From Streptococcus urinalis 2285-97 (GTDB lineage: Bacteria; Bacillota; Bacilli; Lactobacillales; Streptococcaceae): DNA of 64,000 nucleotides. Of this stretch, positions 29,147-38,101 are shown one piece after another. The first letter of the stretch is position 1, and the number at the start of each line of letters is the position of its first letter. Below the pieces are notes generated by a model. The model was not told the origin of the DNA, made no database searches, and worked only from the letters and a program-made list of their open reading frames with translations. A program made the position numbers and the translations under genes. The stretch spans positions 357,501-421,500 of the forward strand of contig NZ_AEUZ02000001.1 in the NCBI RefSeq assembly GCF_000188055.2. Direction: 5' to 3'.

Positions 29147-30016
29147 AAGTAATGATGATCTGATTAACATAATTCCAGTGAAAATAACAATAGCAACCAC
29201 CAATAGTTTTAAACTATTAATATCTAAGTTTGTCAAAAATAAGACAGCTAATAAAACACCAATGATACCACCTATAACAATTCCGGCAAAACCATCCCAG
29301 TTAACACGATTACCTTTTATGAATTGAGTGCTTGAAGCAGTCAAAATCATTGCCGCATCTAACATCATAACTGGCATAGCAACCGCTGGACTCAATCCCA
29401 TAAGTGAGAAGAAAATTAATTCGGGAGCGTAATTGCCCAGTCCCATAGTCATCAAAAGACCTACAATAAAGTTAAAAATAAGTCCAAATAATAACCAAAA
29501 GCCATGTAAACCATGAATTGAGTTGGTTACTTGAGCACCTGGATTGGCAAAATGTCTATAAATCATGATTAAGGATGCTATTATCAAAAGACTTCCTAAA
29601 ATCATTTGAACCGTAGGAGTATGCCAATTTTTTGTTATTTTTGTCCCAAAGAAAGCTCCGATAAAAGAAGCAGTAGCCATGCCAATTAGTGTTGGAAGTT
29701 CAACTCTCACTACTAATATAAAGCATAGTGATTGAATTAAAACTGGAATGACATGGGCAGCACTCATTGTACCAGGGATTTTACTATCATCATCTACTAA
29801 TTTTGTTAGTTTAAAACAAGTTGTAGTTGTTGCAAATGACCCAATTCCCATAGTATCGAGAGCATCTGTAATCAAACCAATAAAAAAGCCAGTCCAAAAC
29901 CGCCTGAAAGGGTTAATATGATTTTTTTTCAAAAATAATACCAGTTCGGTAAAGATGAAAATTATAGAAAATACTAATAATAACTGTATAAAAATAAGGA
30001 TAATGTTGTCATTCAT
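29117..30016 (-). CDS. TauE/SafE-family sulfite/sulfonate exporter-like membrane protein
   Basis: The 299-aa protein has about eight hydrophobic segments and the TauE/SafE (PF01925) pattern: two related halves, GFFIGLITDALDTMGIGSFA near residue 36 and GLIFNFIVGLLMTMGLGNYAPE near residue 180. These are the conserved Gly-rich turns of the family. Transport of sulfur-containing or other organic anions is the family role; the substrate is unknown. I start at the ATG at 30016, three bases after GGAG, which is close but better than the upstream in-frame ATG. Its 3' end is part of a 25-bp terminator hairpin. Confidence 0.85.
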   Translation of the reverse strand: MNDNIILIFIQLLLVFSIIFIFTELVLFLKKNHINPFRRFWTGFFIGLITDALDTMGIGSFATTTTCFKLTKLVDDDSKIPGTMSAAHVIPVLIQSLCFILVVRVELPTLIGMATASFIGAFFGTKITKNWHTPTVQMILGSLLIIASLIMIYRHFANPGAQVTNSIHGLHGFWLLFGLIFNFIVGLLMTMGLGNYAPELIFFSLMGLSPAVAMPVMMLDAAMILTASSTQFIKGNRVNWDGFAGIVIGGIIGVLLAVLFLTNLDINSLKLLVVAIVIFTGIMLIRSSLLSKNTLKTHH

Positions 30017-30127
30017 AGACTCCAGTTTAGCGAAAAAGAAAGACTCTGTCAATCTTCTTTTTGAGCACATAATTGCTTGAAAAAAAGCCCTAATTTGTCT
30101 ATAATAACAGAGGATTAGGAGGAATTT

Positions 30128-30877
30128 ATGACATTGTTTGATAAGGTTGTTTTCAAAACACCAGTTGTTAGAGTGAACAATCGTGATTTGAATATTGCAT
30201 TTTATGAATCAACACTAGGTTTTAAGCTGATAAGTGAAGAAAATGCAATTGCCATATTTAGTTCATGGGAAAATCCCGAAAATACATTTATTATTGAAGA
30301 ATCTCCAGAATATCGTACAAGAGCCGTTGACGGTACAAAAAAATTGGCTAAAATTGTAGTAAAAACAAGTAAAAAAGATATAGAACAACTTTTAGCAAGA
30401 GATAATGATTTTGAAAAAATTTTTCAAGGTCAAAATGGCTATGCCTTTGAAGCTGTCTCACCAGAAGGAGACCATTTTATCCTCCATTGCGAAGATAACC
30501 TAAATGAGTTGAAAGAAATTAATAAACCAGAAATAAAAAAAGAGGAACATTATAAGGGTATTTCTCATTTTACTTTTGAATCCATTACTTTAAATGTTTT
30601 AAATAAAGAAGAGTCTCAATCATTTTATCAAGATTTATTTGATGGACAATTTCCAATTCATTTAGATTTTCAAGAGGCTGAAGGAGATGATTTACAAATT
30701 GAGCCAAATGAGACATGGGATATTGAAATTTTAGAAAATCAAGTTCCAAGTGATTTTGATCTTCTAGCATTGAAAAAAGCTATTGAATCAAAAGGGTATT
30801 CAGCTTATCTTGATGCTAAAGAAACGGTTCTTGTTTTATCAGATTTAAGTAACATTGAAATTTGGTTTCAAAAATGA
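30128..30877 (+). CDS. cppA: CppA protein (VOC-like fold, CppA family)
   Basis: The 249-aa protein begins MTLFDKVVFKTPVVRVNNRD, characteristic of streptococcal CppA, with a glyoxalase/VOC-like N-terminal domain (about residues 1-125) and a distinct C-terminal CppA domain. CppA was named as a putative C3-degrading proteinase, but no recognisable protease active site is visible and the fold argues for a dioxygenase-like or binding protein; that name should be treated with caution. The 3' end overlaps the next gene start as ATGA. AGGAGG precedes the ATG. Confidence 0.88.
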   Translation: MTLFDKVVFKTPVVRVNNRDLNIAFYESTLGFKLISEENAIAIFSSWENPENTFIIEESPEYRTRAVDGTKKLAKIVVKTSKKDIEQLLARDNDFEKIFQGQNGYAFEAVSPEGDHFILHCEDNLNELKEINKPEIKKEEHYKGISHFTFESITLNVLNKEESQSFYQDLFDGQFPIHLDFQEAEGDDLQIEPNETWDIEILENQVPSDFDLLALKKAIESKGYSAYLDAKETVLVLSDLSNIEIWFQK

Positions 30878-31797
30878 AAATAGACTCATTTTTAAGTTTA
30901 ATTAATCAACAAATAGAAGAAAAGTTATATCACGGGGCTTCCATAGCCCTTTTTGAAAATAATAAATGGCAAGAATATTACATTGGAACGATTGATGGAA
31001 AGTCTCTTGTCAAAGAAAATTTAATTTATGATATGGCAAGTGTCTCAAAAGTTCTAGGAGTTGGAACAATAATGGCCTATTTGTATGACGCTAAAAAGAT
31101 TTCACTGGATGATTTTTTACATGATTATTATTCTGAATTTAAAGGTGAGACAGTTACATTAAGACAATTATTGACACACTCAAGTGGACTTGATCCTTTT
31201 ATCCCAAATAGAGATTCACTCGACCAAAAGCAATTAATAGATGCTCTTAATTATTTAAAAATGCGAGATTCAAAGGATTTTCAATATACTGATGTCAATT
31301 TTCTTCTCTTAGGTTTTATGCTTGAAAGCTATTACCACAAAGATTTAGCACAAGTGTTTAAAGACTATATTTTTGACCCTCTTAAGATGACACACACACA
31401 ATTTGGTCCAGTAAAAGAGGCTGTCCCAACTAAAAAAGGTGATCATTCTGGATTTGTACATGATCCAAAAGCAAGAGTATTAAAAGAACATTCAGGATCT
31501 GCTGGTATTTTTTCAACACTAAAAGACTTAGAGTATTTTTGTCAGCATTATTTAGAAGCTCCATTTGCTGAAAAACTTTGGCAAAATATGAGTTTTGCAA
31601 ATAAAACAAGATCTATCGGTTGGAATCTTGAAGGAGATTGGATTGATCACACCGGCTACACGGGGCCATTTGTGATGATTAATCGTAAAAAGCAAAAAGC
31701 TGTGATATTCTTAACCAATAGAACATATGAATACGATGACAGACCTCTTTGGATTGCAAAACGAAAAATTCTCCAAGAAGCTATTAAGGAATTATGA
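30874..31797 (+). CDS. Serine beta-lactamase-like hydrolase (class C/EstB family)
   Basis: The 307-aa cytosolic protein (no signal peptide) has the penicillin-recognising fold: S-V-S-K nucleophile motif in MASVSKVLGVG near residue 53, a Y-containing second motif QYTDVNFLLLG near residue 137, and HTGYTG as the third motif near residue 259. Members are usually esterases or peptidases rather than true beta-lactamases. The ATG at 30874 overlaps the cppA stop (ATGA), so translation is coupled to cppA. Substrate unknown. Confidence 0.88.
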   Translation: MKIDSFLSLINQQIEEKLYHGASIALFENNKWQEYYIGTIDGKSLVKENLIYDMASVSKVLGVGTIMAYLYDAKKISLDDFLHDYYSEFKGETVTLRQLLTHSSGLDPFIPNRDSLDQKQLIDALNYLKMRDSKDFQYTDVNFLLLGFMLESYYHKDLAQVFKDYIFDPLKMTHTQFGPVKEAVPTKKGDHSGFVHDPKARVLKEHSGSAGIFSTLKDLEYFCQHYLEAPFAEKLWQNMSFANKTRSIGWNLEGDWIDHTGYTGPFVMINRKKQKAVIFLTNRTYEYDDRPLWIAKRKILQEAIKEL

Positions 31798-31798
31798 T

Positions 31799-31831
31799 AA
31801 AAGCTAGACTATCATTTCTGGCTTTTTTTTA
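31799..31831 (+). terminator. Terminator after the beta-lactamase-like gene
   Basis: AAAGCTAG pairs with CTGGCTTT (one G-U pair) and is followed by eight T residues. Confidence 0.7.
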
Positions 31832-31860
31832 TTGACAAAATATCATTTTAGTATTAATAC
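31832..31860 (+). promoter_or_regulatory. Promoter of the small secreted protein gene
   Basis: A perfect TTGACA (31832-31837) is followed after 17 bp by TAATAC (31855-31860), 33 bp before the ATG. Confidence 0.7.
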
Positions 31861-31893
31861 AATAAGTTTTCAATTAAAGGAGGAATACAGAAA

Positions 31894-32166
31894 ATGTCTG
31901 TATCAAAATATGTTAAGATTAGTGTCGCTTTTTTATTATCTGCTTTATTCTTGTGGGGTGGTTTTTCATTTGGTGCTAAAGTTCGTGCTGAGGAGAAATC
32001 ACATGCTATTTCAGTTGAAAGCATTAAATCTTATCCTAAAATAAATGCACAAACGATTTTTACCAATACAAAAGAAAATGGCGGTTTTGTCAAACTTCAG
32101 GTCTTTCCAACTGGAAGTCCAGTTATTCTTGAGTACTCTCCAGGTGTGACACAATCCGTGGAGTAA
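31894..32166 (+). CDS. Small secreted protein of unknown function (90 aa)
   Basis: I do not recognise this family. The protein has a clear signal peptide: a basic start (MSVSKYVK), a hydrophobic core (ISVAFLLSALFLWGGFSFGA) and a likely cleavage site at VRA-EE near residue 34. This leaves a mature peptide of about 56 residues. It has no cysteines, no lipobox, no LPxTG anchor and no GG leader. The gene has a consensus-like promoter, a very strong ribosome site (AAAGGAGG) and a convergent terminator shared with pflB, all signs of a genuine single gene. The mature part ends in short beta-like segments (GGFVKLQVFPTGSPVILEYS). It may be an envelope-associated or released peptide. Confidence 0.75.
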   Translation: MSVSKYVKISVAFLLSALFLWGGFSFGAKVRAEEKSHAISVESIKSYPKINAQTIFTNTKENGGFVKLQVFPTGSPVILEYSPGVTQSVE

Positions 32167-32237
32167 AAAGTTGTTGTTAGAAACATTTAACAAAAGATAT
32201 ACCCTTTTTAGATATTATTTAAGTATTTAAGACAAAA

Positions 32238-32271
32238 CAAAAAACACTGAATTGATTATTCAGTGTTTTTG
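32238..32271. terminator. Terminator between the small secreted protein gene and pflB
   Basis: A 12-bp stem (AAAAACACTGAA / TTCAGTGTTTTT) with a 7-nt loop has U-runs on both strands. Confidence 0.85.
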
Positions 32272-32279
32272 TAGCTTAA

Positions 32280-34592
32280 TTAGGCATTTATTGCATCATC
32301 CATGGAAAGTACTTCGTGGAAGACACGTTGTGTTAATTCTGTTTTTTGTTCTGGAGTAAGGTATTTAGTGTTAACGCAGTAACCTGAAATACGTACGATA
32401 ACGTCTTCACCTGCCATGATTTTTTCATAGACATCATTTAAGTCCATAACGTTCAAGTTTACGTGTTGTCCACCATTTTCAAAGTAACCATCTAAAATAG
32501 TAACTAAGTTATCAACTTGTTCTTCACGCGTTTTACCAAGAGCACGTGGGGAAACTTGTGTTGTTAATGAAATACCATCTGCTGCGTATCCGAAGTCTAG
32601 GCTTGCAAGTGAGTTAAGATTTTGTAACCAGCCACCTTTAGCTTTGTTTGAAGGGTTAGCACCTGGTGAGAAGAACTCAAGTTTAGAAAGGTTAACTGTA
32701 CCATCTTCATTGAGATAAACCCCTTTATGGACTGGAGAATTACCAGTTTGTTTTGAGTAGGCAACGTTAGACGTAATCGTAAGAAGTGAGACAGTAGCTT
32801 CAGCATCTTTATATAGTTTATGACTACGTAGACGTGTTGTATAGGCTTCAATCAACCATTCTGCTAATTCATTAGAACGAGGATCATCTTCACCCCAACG
32901 TGGGTATTCACCAGTTGTTTCGTAATCATAGATGTAACCATCCTCATCACGAATTGGTTTAACCGTTGCATATTTAATTGCAGATAATGTGTCAACTGTA
33001 TTCGCAAAACCACAGATACCAAATCCCATGTTGGCACGTTGACGAGTTGGTAAGAATGCCATTTGAACAGCTTCATAGTTATATTTATCTGTCATGTAAT
33101 GAATGATATTTAAAGCATCCACATAAGTGTCAGTCAACCAATCAAGTGATTTTTCAAAGTTAGCTTTTACAGTGTCAAAGTCAAGAATATCATCACGGAC
33201 AGGATCAATATCAAACACTTTATAGTCTTTATGAACATCATCATAACCACCGTTAAGACCAGTAAGAAGCGCTTTTAGCACATTTACACGGGCACCAAAG
33301 TATTGGATATTATGACGTTGTTCTTCATTTTCTGGGTCAAGTGGAGAAACACAACAAGAAATACATGACATTTCACCGTAGCCATCTTTAGCCATTGTTG
33401 TCACACCTTCATATTGAATTGAAGAATGTTTGTGACTCATATGCATGCAATAATGACGGAAAGAATATGGTAATTTATCAGTCCAAAGTACAGTTAAGTT
33501 TGGTTCTGGAGAATTACCAATATTATCTAATGTGTGTAAGAAACGGTAGTCCATTTTTGTAACACGGTGACGACCATCATTACCCATACCAGCCATAGAA
33601 GTAGTGATAAAGGTTGGGTCACCTGAGTATAATGCATCATAAGCTTTTGTACGAGCAAATTTTACTGTACGTAGTTTAAGCACAAAGTCATCAACAAATT
33701 CTTGAATTTCTGATTCTGTGAAAGTTCCACGGGCAAGGTCACGTTCTGCAAAAATATCTAAGACGATTGGCACACGTCCAAGAGAAGTAGCAGCACCATT
33801 GATAACACGACATACTGACATGAATGCAATATTTACCCATTGGATTGCTTCTTTAACATTTGTAGCAGGTTTACGCACATCTAATCCATATAAGTCACCA
33901 AGTTTAACAACTTCACCAAGTGCTTGATATTGAAGATTAACTTCTTCACGTAAACGGATAGATTCTTCATCGATTTCAGTAATAGAATTCCAGTCGTTTA
34001 CTTTTTCTTGCATTAAATAATCAGCACCGTATAGAGCAAGACGAGCATAAACACCGATAATACGTCCACGTGAGTATGCGTCTGGAAGCCCCGTAACAGT
34101 GTGTGCATGACGGGCACGACGGATATTAGAGGTATATGCACGGAAAATACCGTCATTTACTGTTGTTGCATATTTTGTAAAGATTTCATGAATTGCTGGA
34201 TCAGGTTCATATCCATTTTCTTTAAGTGTTGTTTCTGCCATACGGATACCACCCTTTGGCATGAAGTTTAATTTAAAGAGTTCATCATTTTGAATACCAA
34301 AAATCAATTCTTGGTCTTTGTCAATGAAACCTGCTGGGATACCGGCAATAGAAGTTGGTTGATTGTCCATTGGGAAACGAGTTTCTTCATAATGTGCTTT
34401 CGTTTCTTCAATGACTTTTTTGATGTGAAGTGAACGTTCTGTTGGGCCAGCTAAGAAACTTTCATCTCCGTCATAAGGTTTATAGTTATCTTGAACGAAG
34501 CGAGAAATACTTGCTTTTTCTCTCCAACTTGTTCCTTTGAAGCCTTCCCAAGCTTTTTCAAAAACATCTGTATTTGTTTTTACAGTAGCCAT
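32280..34592 (-). CDS. pflB: Formate C-acetyltransferase (pyruvate formate-lyase) PflB
   Basis: The 770-aa glycyl-radical enzyme converts pyruvate and CoA to acetyl-CoA and formate, the key step of mixed-acid fermentation under anaerobic or sugar-limited conditions. The adjacent active-site cysteines lie in [16 protein letters not shown] near residue 413. The glycyl radical site is in [16 protein letters not shown] near the C-terminus. The open frame extends nine codons upstream, but AAAGGAG before the ATG at 34592 and MATVKTNTD fix the start. The upstream region carries candidate cre and Rex sites, matching known CcpA and Rex control of pfl in streptococci. The activase gene is not in the window. 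Confidence 0.97.
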   Translation of the reverse strand: MATVKTNTDVFEKAWEGFKGTSWREKASISRFVQDNYKPYDGDESFLAGPTERSLHIKKVIEETKAHYEETRFPMDNQPTSIAGIPAGFIDKDQELIFGIQNDELFKLNFMPKGGIRMAETTLKENGYEPDPAIHEIFTKYATTVNDGIFRAYTSNIRRARHAHTVTGLPDAYSRGRIIGVYARLALYGADYLMQEKVNDWNSITEIDEESIRLREEVNLQYQALGEVVKLGDLYGLDVRKPATNVKEAIQWVNIAFMSVCRVINGAATSLGRVPIVLDIFAERDLARGTFTESEIQEFVDDFVLKLRTVKFARTKAYDALYSGDPTFITTSMAGMGNDGRHRVTKMDYRFLHTLDNIGNSPEPNLTVLWTDKLPYSFRHYCMHMSHKHSSIQYEGVTTMAKDGYGEMSCISCCVSPLDPENEEQRHNIQYFGARVNVLKALLTGLNGGYDDVHKDYKVFDIDPVRDDILDFDTVKANFEKSLDWLTDTYVDALNIIHYMTDKYNYEAVQMAFLPTRQRANMGFGICGFANTVDTLSAIKYATVKPIRDEDGYIYDYETTGEYPRWGEDDPRSNELAEWLIEAYTTRLRSHKLYKDAEATVSLLTITSNVAYSKQTGNSPVHKGVYLNEDGTVNLSKLEFFSPGANPSNKAKGGWLQNLNSLASLDFGYAADGISLTTQVSPRALGKTREEQVDNLVTILDGYFENGGQHVNLNVMDLNDVYEKIMAGEDVIVRISGYCVNTKYLTPEQKTELTQRVFHEVLSMDDAINA

Positions 34593-34627
34593 AATAGTCT
34601 CCTTTAAATCTAGTAACAACGCGGTTC

Positions 34628-34654
34628 TGTTACATTTACAAGTTTAGTGTAACA
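34628..34654. promoter_or_regulatory. Inverted repeat TGTTACA-N13-TGTAACA in the pflB leader
   Basis: Perfect 7-bp arms at 34628-34634 and 34648-34654 lie 36-62 bp upstream of the pflB start. In RNA it could fold as a 5' leader hairpin; in DNA it could be a regulator dyad. Confidence 0.45.
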
Positions 34655-34657
34655 CAA

Positions 34658-34671
34658 AGTAACCGTTTTCC
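34658..34671 (-). promoter_or_regulatory. Candidate CcpA (cre) site upstream of pflB
   Basis: Read on the minus strand, GGAAAACGGTTACT matches 13 of 14 positions of the cre consensus TGWAARCGNTWNCW; only the first base differs. It lies 66-79 bp before the pflB start. Confidence 0.6.
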
Positions 34672-34714
34672 CAAGCATATTTCTTGACAAAAGAAATTTT
34701 CTTTTATAATACAG

Positions 34715-34732
34715 TTGTAAATAATTTCACAT
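34715..34732. promoter_or_regulatory. Candidate Rex operator between pflB and dinB
   Basis: TTGTAA-ATAATT-TCACAT differs from the Rex consensus TTGTGA-N6-TCACAA at two positions. Rex control of pfl genes is known in related streptococci, which supports the call. Confidence 0.5.
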
Positions 34733-34798
34733 AACTGTTACAGTTTGCGTTTGATTGGCTAAAAGGTATAATAAAAGAAGTAAAAGTAGGAGGTTTTC

Positions 34799-35893
34799 AT
34801 GTTAATTTTTCCATTAATTAATGATACTAGTCGAAAAATTATTCACATAGACATGGATGCCTTTTTTGCTTCCGTTGAAGAAAGAGACAATCCCAAATTA
34901 ATTGGAAAACCAGTTGTTATTGGAAGAGATCCAAGAGAAACAGGGGGAAGAGGGGTCGTTTCAACATGTAATTATGTGGCAAGACAATTTGGCATCCATT
35001 CAGCAATGAGCTCAAAAGAGGCATTTGATAAGTGCCCGCAAGCTATTTTTATTTCAGGAAATTATGCTAAATATAAAGCTGTCGGACTTGAGGTAAGAGC
35101 TATTTTTAAACGCTATACTGATTTAGTTGAACCGATGTCAATCGATGAAGCATATTTGGATGTCACAGAAAATAAACTTGATATTCAATCAGCTATAAAA
35201 ATAGCTAAATTAATTCAGCATGACATCTGGAATGAACTTCATCTGACTTGTTCGGCTGGTGTTTCTTACAATAAATTTTTAGCAAAATTAGCCAGTGACT
35301 TTGAAAAACCTCATGGGTTAACATTAGTTTTACCTGATGATGCCCAAGAATTTTTGAAAGCTTTGCCAATTGAAAAATTTCACGGTGTCGGCAAAAAATC
35401 AGTTGAAAAATTACATGAGATGGGCGTATTTACAGGTGAAGATTTGCTTAATATTTCTGAAATGACTTTGATTGATCAATTTGGATGCTTTGGCTATGAC
35501 CTTTTTCGTAAGGCAAGAGGCATTCATTATTCTCCTGTAAAGCCAAACCGTATTCGTAAATCCATAGGGAGTGAGAGGACCTATGCAAAATTACTTTATC
35601 AGGATGAGGATGTCAAAACTGAAATTAGCCACAATGTTGAAAGGGTCGTAAAGACACTTGAAAAAAATGGTAAAATTGGGAAAGTATTAGTATTAAAAGT
35701 AAGATATGCTGACTTTACAACTCTAACAAAACGGATTACTTTAGCTAATGCTAGTGATCAGTTTGAACCATTAGATTTAGCTGCAAAGCAACTCTTTGAT
35801 AGTTTGCCTGAAAAAGCTTCAGGTATTAGACTATTAGGTGTGACCATGACATCACTTGAATCAAAGGAAGCAAATCTAAATTTGGAAATTTAA
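34799..35893 (+). CDS. dinB: DNA polymerase IV (DinB/DinP, Y family)
   Basis: The 364-aa translesion polymerase has the catalytic carboxylates in [18 protein letters not shown] near residue 15 and SIDEAYLDV near residue 106. A helix-hairpin-helix thumb region ([19 protein letters not shown]) and the little-finger domain follow. Length is typical. AGGAGG is five bases before the ATG. A TATAAT at 34767-34772 with TTGCGT at 34745-34750 (16-bp spacer) is a plausible promoter. It diverges from pflB. Confidence 0.94.
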   Translation: MLIFPLINDTSRKIIHIDMDAFFASVEERDNPKLIGKPVVIGRDPRETGGRGVVSTCNYVARQFGIHSAMSSKEAFDKCPQAIFISGNYAKYKAVGLEVRAIFKRYTDLVEPMSIDEAYLDVTENKLDIQSAIKIAKLIQHDIWNELHLTCSAGVSYNKFLAKLASDFEKPHGLTLVLPDDAQEFLKALPIEKFHGVGKKSVEKLHEMGVFTGEDLLNISEMTLIDQFGCFGYDLFRKARGIHYSPVKPNRIRKSIGSERTYAKLLYQDEDVKTEISHNVERVVKTLEKNGKIGKVLVLKVRYADFTTLTKRITLANASDQFEPLDLAAKQLFDSLPEKASGIRLLGVTMTSLESKEANLNLEI

Positions 35894-35922
35894 AAAAGAC
35901 TAGTAAAACTAGTCTTTTTTTT
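35892..35922. terminator. Terminator between dinB and the 172-aa membrane protein gene
   Basis: A 13-bp stem (AAAAAAGACTAGT / ACTAGTCTTTTTT) with loop AAA and T-runs on both strands. Confidence 0.86.
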
Positions 35923-36440
35923 TAATCCATTTGGTATTCTTCAGAATGATCTCTGTTGTTAAGCTTACTGGATTGTAAGTAACTATAAATGTAGAGTGCC
36001 AGCATGATAAGAGCTGGTATTGCGTCACTAATAATAGTAAAGGAAGTTATTTGGATTTCTTTTGAAACGTAATTTAAAAAAGTCAATAACACACTAGCAA
36101 TGACAGAAACAATACCTAAAATATAAGGTAATGTTGAGATGCGTTGATTGTTTTTTAGATATCCCCTGTTTTTAAAACAATAGACAATAATAACAATACT
36201 TAATACAAGAAGTACTGCCGTTGTAAACCAATCAAGTGGTGTTATTTGAGATGCTTTTTTTATGGCATCCAATTGTTCTGAACTGTATTGTTTCTGAAGA
36301 GTTGGGTCATTTAATTGTTTAGATGCCATAAAGGTCATCATGGTCCCAATAATCGTAAAGATAATGGAACAGCATTTTAAAATTAAAATGGTTAAATTGG
36401 CTGATTGTAATCCTTTTTTCACTTTTTCATATGAAATCAT
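35922..36440 (-). CDS. Hypothetical four-helix membrane protein (172 aa)
   Basis: I do not recognise a named family. The protein has four hydrophobic segments at about residues 17-40, 75-95, 105-128 and 138-158, and a polar C-terminal tail (SSKLNNRDHSEEYQMD). A soluble loop rich in Q, K and S lies between helices 1 and 2. The start at 36440 is set by AGGAG six bases upstream; an in-frame TTG six codons earlier overlaps that site. It is a single gene converging on dinB and diverging from the Ugp-like operon. No function can be given. Confidence 0.8.
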   Translation of the reverse strand: MISYEKVKKGLQSANLTILILKCCSIIFTIIGTMMTFMASKQLNDPTLQKQYSSEQLDAIKKASQITPLDWFTTAVLLVLSIVIIVYCFKNRGYLKNNQRISTLPYILGIVSVIASVLLTFLNYVSKEIQITSFTIISDAIPALIMLALYIYSYLQSSKLNNRDHSEEYQMD

Positions 36441-36725
36441 AGTAATCTCCTTTTGCAATTTGGTGCTGTTAGCTTAGTTTATTGATATCCATTATAACAT
36501 GTCTTTATCATAAAATCTAATTAAATTAGTTATTTTTTAAAAAAAGATAAGATAATATTATTTTCAAAATTCTATGTAGAATCAAAAATTTTTACACAAT
36601 CTTTACAATATGTTGTTAAAAAATTTACATAGAGTTTGTATATTAGATTTGTAAACAATACTTTTTTAGATTGTATACACTTTAACGATAATGAAAACTT
36701 CCAAAGAAGAAAGAGGGATTTATAA

Positions 36726-38024
36726 ATGAAAAAGAAAAAATTTTTCTTTATTGCGAGTTTGTTAGCAACAGGTGTTTTGCTAGGTGGATGTCAATCAAAT
36801 AGTGACAAGCAAGAATCGTCTTCTAAAAGTGGAGAGAAGGTTACCATTGAATATTGGCATGTTAATGCTGAGACACAAGGAGGAAAAACCGTCACAGAAC
36901 TTGTCAATGATTACAATAAATCACAAAATAAAGTAAAAGTTGTTGAAAAGTATAATCCAGATATGTACAAAGGCTTAATGCAGAACTTACAAGCTTCTGT
37001 CTCATCTGGACAGACACCAGATGTTGTTCAAGTCGGTTGGGCGTTTAAAGATTACTTTTCTGAAAACTTTAAGTATACAGATCCAGAAAAGTTAGTTAAA
37101 GAAGTCGATCCTAAAAATGCTGATTACTTTAAAGATCATTTTTTATCCAATATTATGAATCTAGCTAAGAATGACAAAGGTTATATTGGAATTCCTTATT
37201 CAATAAGTAACCCTGTTTTATATCTAAACAAAGATATGCTTAAGGAAGCAGGATTAGATGAAAATGGTCCTAAAACATGGGAAGAATTAGAAGAATACTC
37301 AAAAGTTATTAAAGAAAAAACAGGGAATTATGGTGTCTACATCCAAGAGCCAGCAGATTCATGGGCTCAACAAGGTATTTTAGAAAGTAATGGTACTAAA
37401 ATTCTCTCAAAAGGGAAAGCAAGTTTTGCAAGTACAGAAGGTGAAGAAGCTTATCAAATGTATCAGGATATGGTAGTAAAAGATAAGACGGCTTTACATA
37501 CAACGTGGGAGCAAGGCGTACAAAGCTTTATAGATGGCAATGTTGCTATGCTTTATACAACAATTGCGCAACGTAGTAATGTACAAGACAATGCTAAATT
37601 TAGCGTGACAGCTGTTAAATCACCTTCTTGGAAGGGCAAAAAAGTTAAACTTCCAGCTGGAGGAGCTATGCTTGCTGTAACATCAACTACCAAAGAAAAA
37701 CAAAAAGCAACTTGGGATTTCCTTAAGTACTTATACAGTGTTGAATCTATGGCAAAATGGACTGAAGGAACAGGATATGTCCCACCTCGTAAAGATGTTG
37801 CTGATTCAGAAAAAGGGTTAAAAAGCTTTTTGAAAGAAAATAAGATGATGGCACCAGCGATTGATCAGATGGATTCAATGGTTAATTGGACATCTTTCCC
37901 AGGTGAGTCAGGTCTAGAAGCAGAACAAAAAATGCTTGAGATGCGTGATCAAATTCTTGGTGGTTCAGACGTTACAAAAACACTAAAGAAAACGCAAGAT
38001 GATATTAATAGTTTAATAAAATAA
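36726..38024 (+). CDS. ugpB: Ugp-type ABC transporter solute-binding lipoprotein
   Basis: The 432-aa family 1 extracellular solute-binding lipoprotein has a signal sequence ending in the lipobox LGGC (Cys22). The early stretch EYWHVNAETQGGKTVTELVNDY and the WEELEEYSKVIKEKTGNYGV region are typical of UgpB-like binding proteins. It heads an operon with two permeases, an ATPase and a metallophosphoesterase. The last gene suggests that the substrate is glycerol-3-phosphate or a glycerophosphodiester rather than a plain sugar. GAGGG precedes the ATG. A stem-loop separates it from the permease genes. Confidence 0.85.
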   Translation: MKKKKFFFIASLLATGVLLGGCQSNSDKQESSSKSGEKVTIEYWHVNAETQGGKTVTELVNDYNKSQNKVKVVEKYNPDMYKGLMQNLQASVSSGQTPDVVQVGWAFKDYFSENFKYTDPEKLVKEVDPKNADYFKDHFLSNIMNLAKNDKGYIGIPYSISNPVLYLNKDMLKEAGLDENGPKTWEELEEYSKVIKEKTGNYGVYIQEPADSWAQQGILESNGTKILSKGKASFASTEGEEAYQMYQDMVVKDKTALHTTWEQGVQSFIDGNVAMLYTTIAQRSNVQDNAKFSVTAVKSPSWKGKKVKLPAGGAMLAVTSTTKEKQKATWDFLKYLYSVESMAKWTEGTGYVPPRKDVADSEKGLKSFLKENKMMAPAIDQMDSMVNWTSFPGESGLEAEQKMLEMRDQILGGSDVTKTLKKTQDDINSLIK

Positions 38025-38056
38025 AAATGTTTATGAGCTTAATTTGATTCAAGTAT

Positions 38057-38086
38057 AGGGAGACTGGCTAATTGACCAGTCTCTCT
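38057..38086 (+). other. Intercistronic hairpin between the binding-protein and permease genes
   Basis: AGGGAGACTGG pairs with CCAGTCTCTCT over 11 bp (one G-U pair) with an 8-nt loop and no proper T-run after it. It probably stabilises or partly terminates the ugpB message. Confidence 0.7.
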
Positions 38087-38101
38087 TGATAAGGAGTTGC
38101 T

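Noticed and set aside
34684..34710. TTGACA and TATAAT as a plus-strand promoter for dinB
   Set aside because: The hexamers are good but the spacer is only 15 bp. The pair at 34745-34772 with a 16-bp spacer is closer to the gene and more credible.
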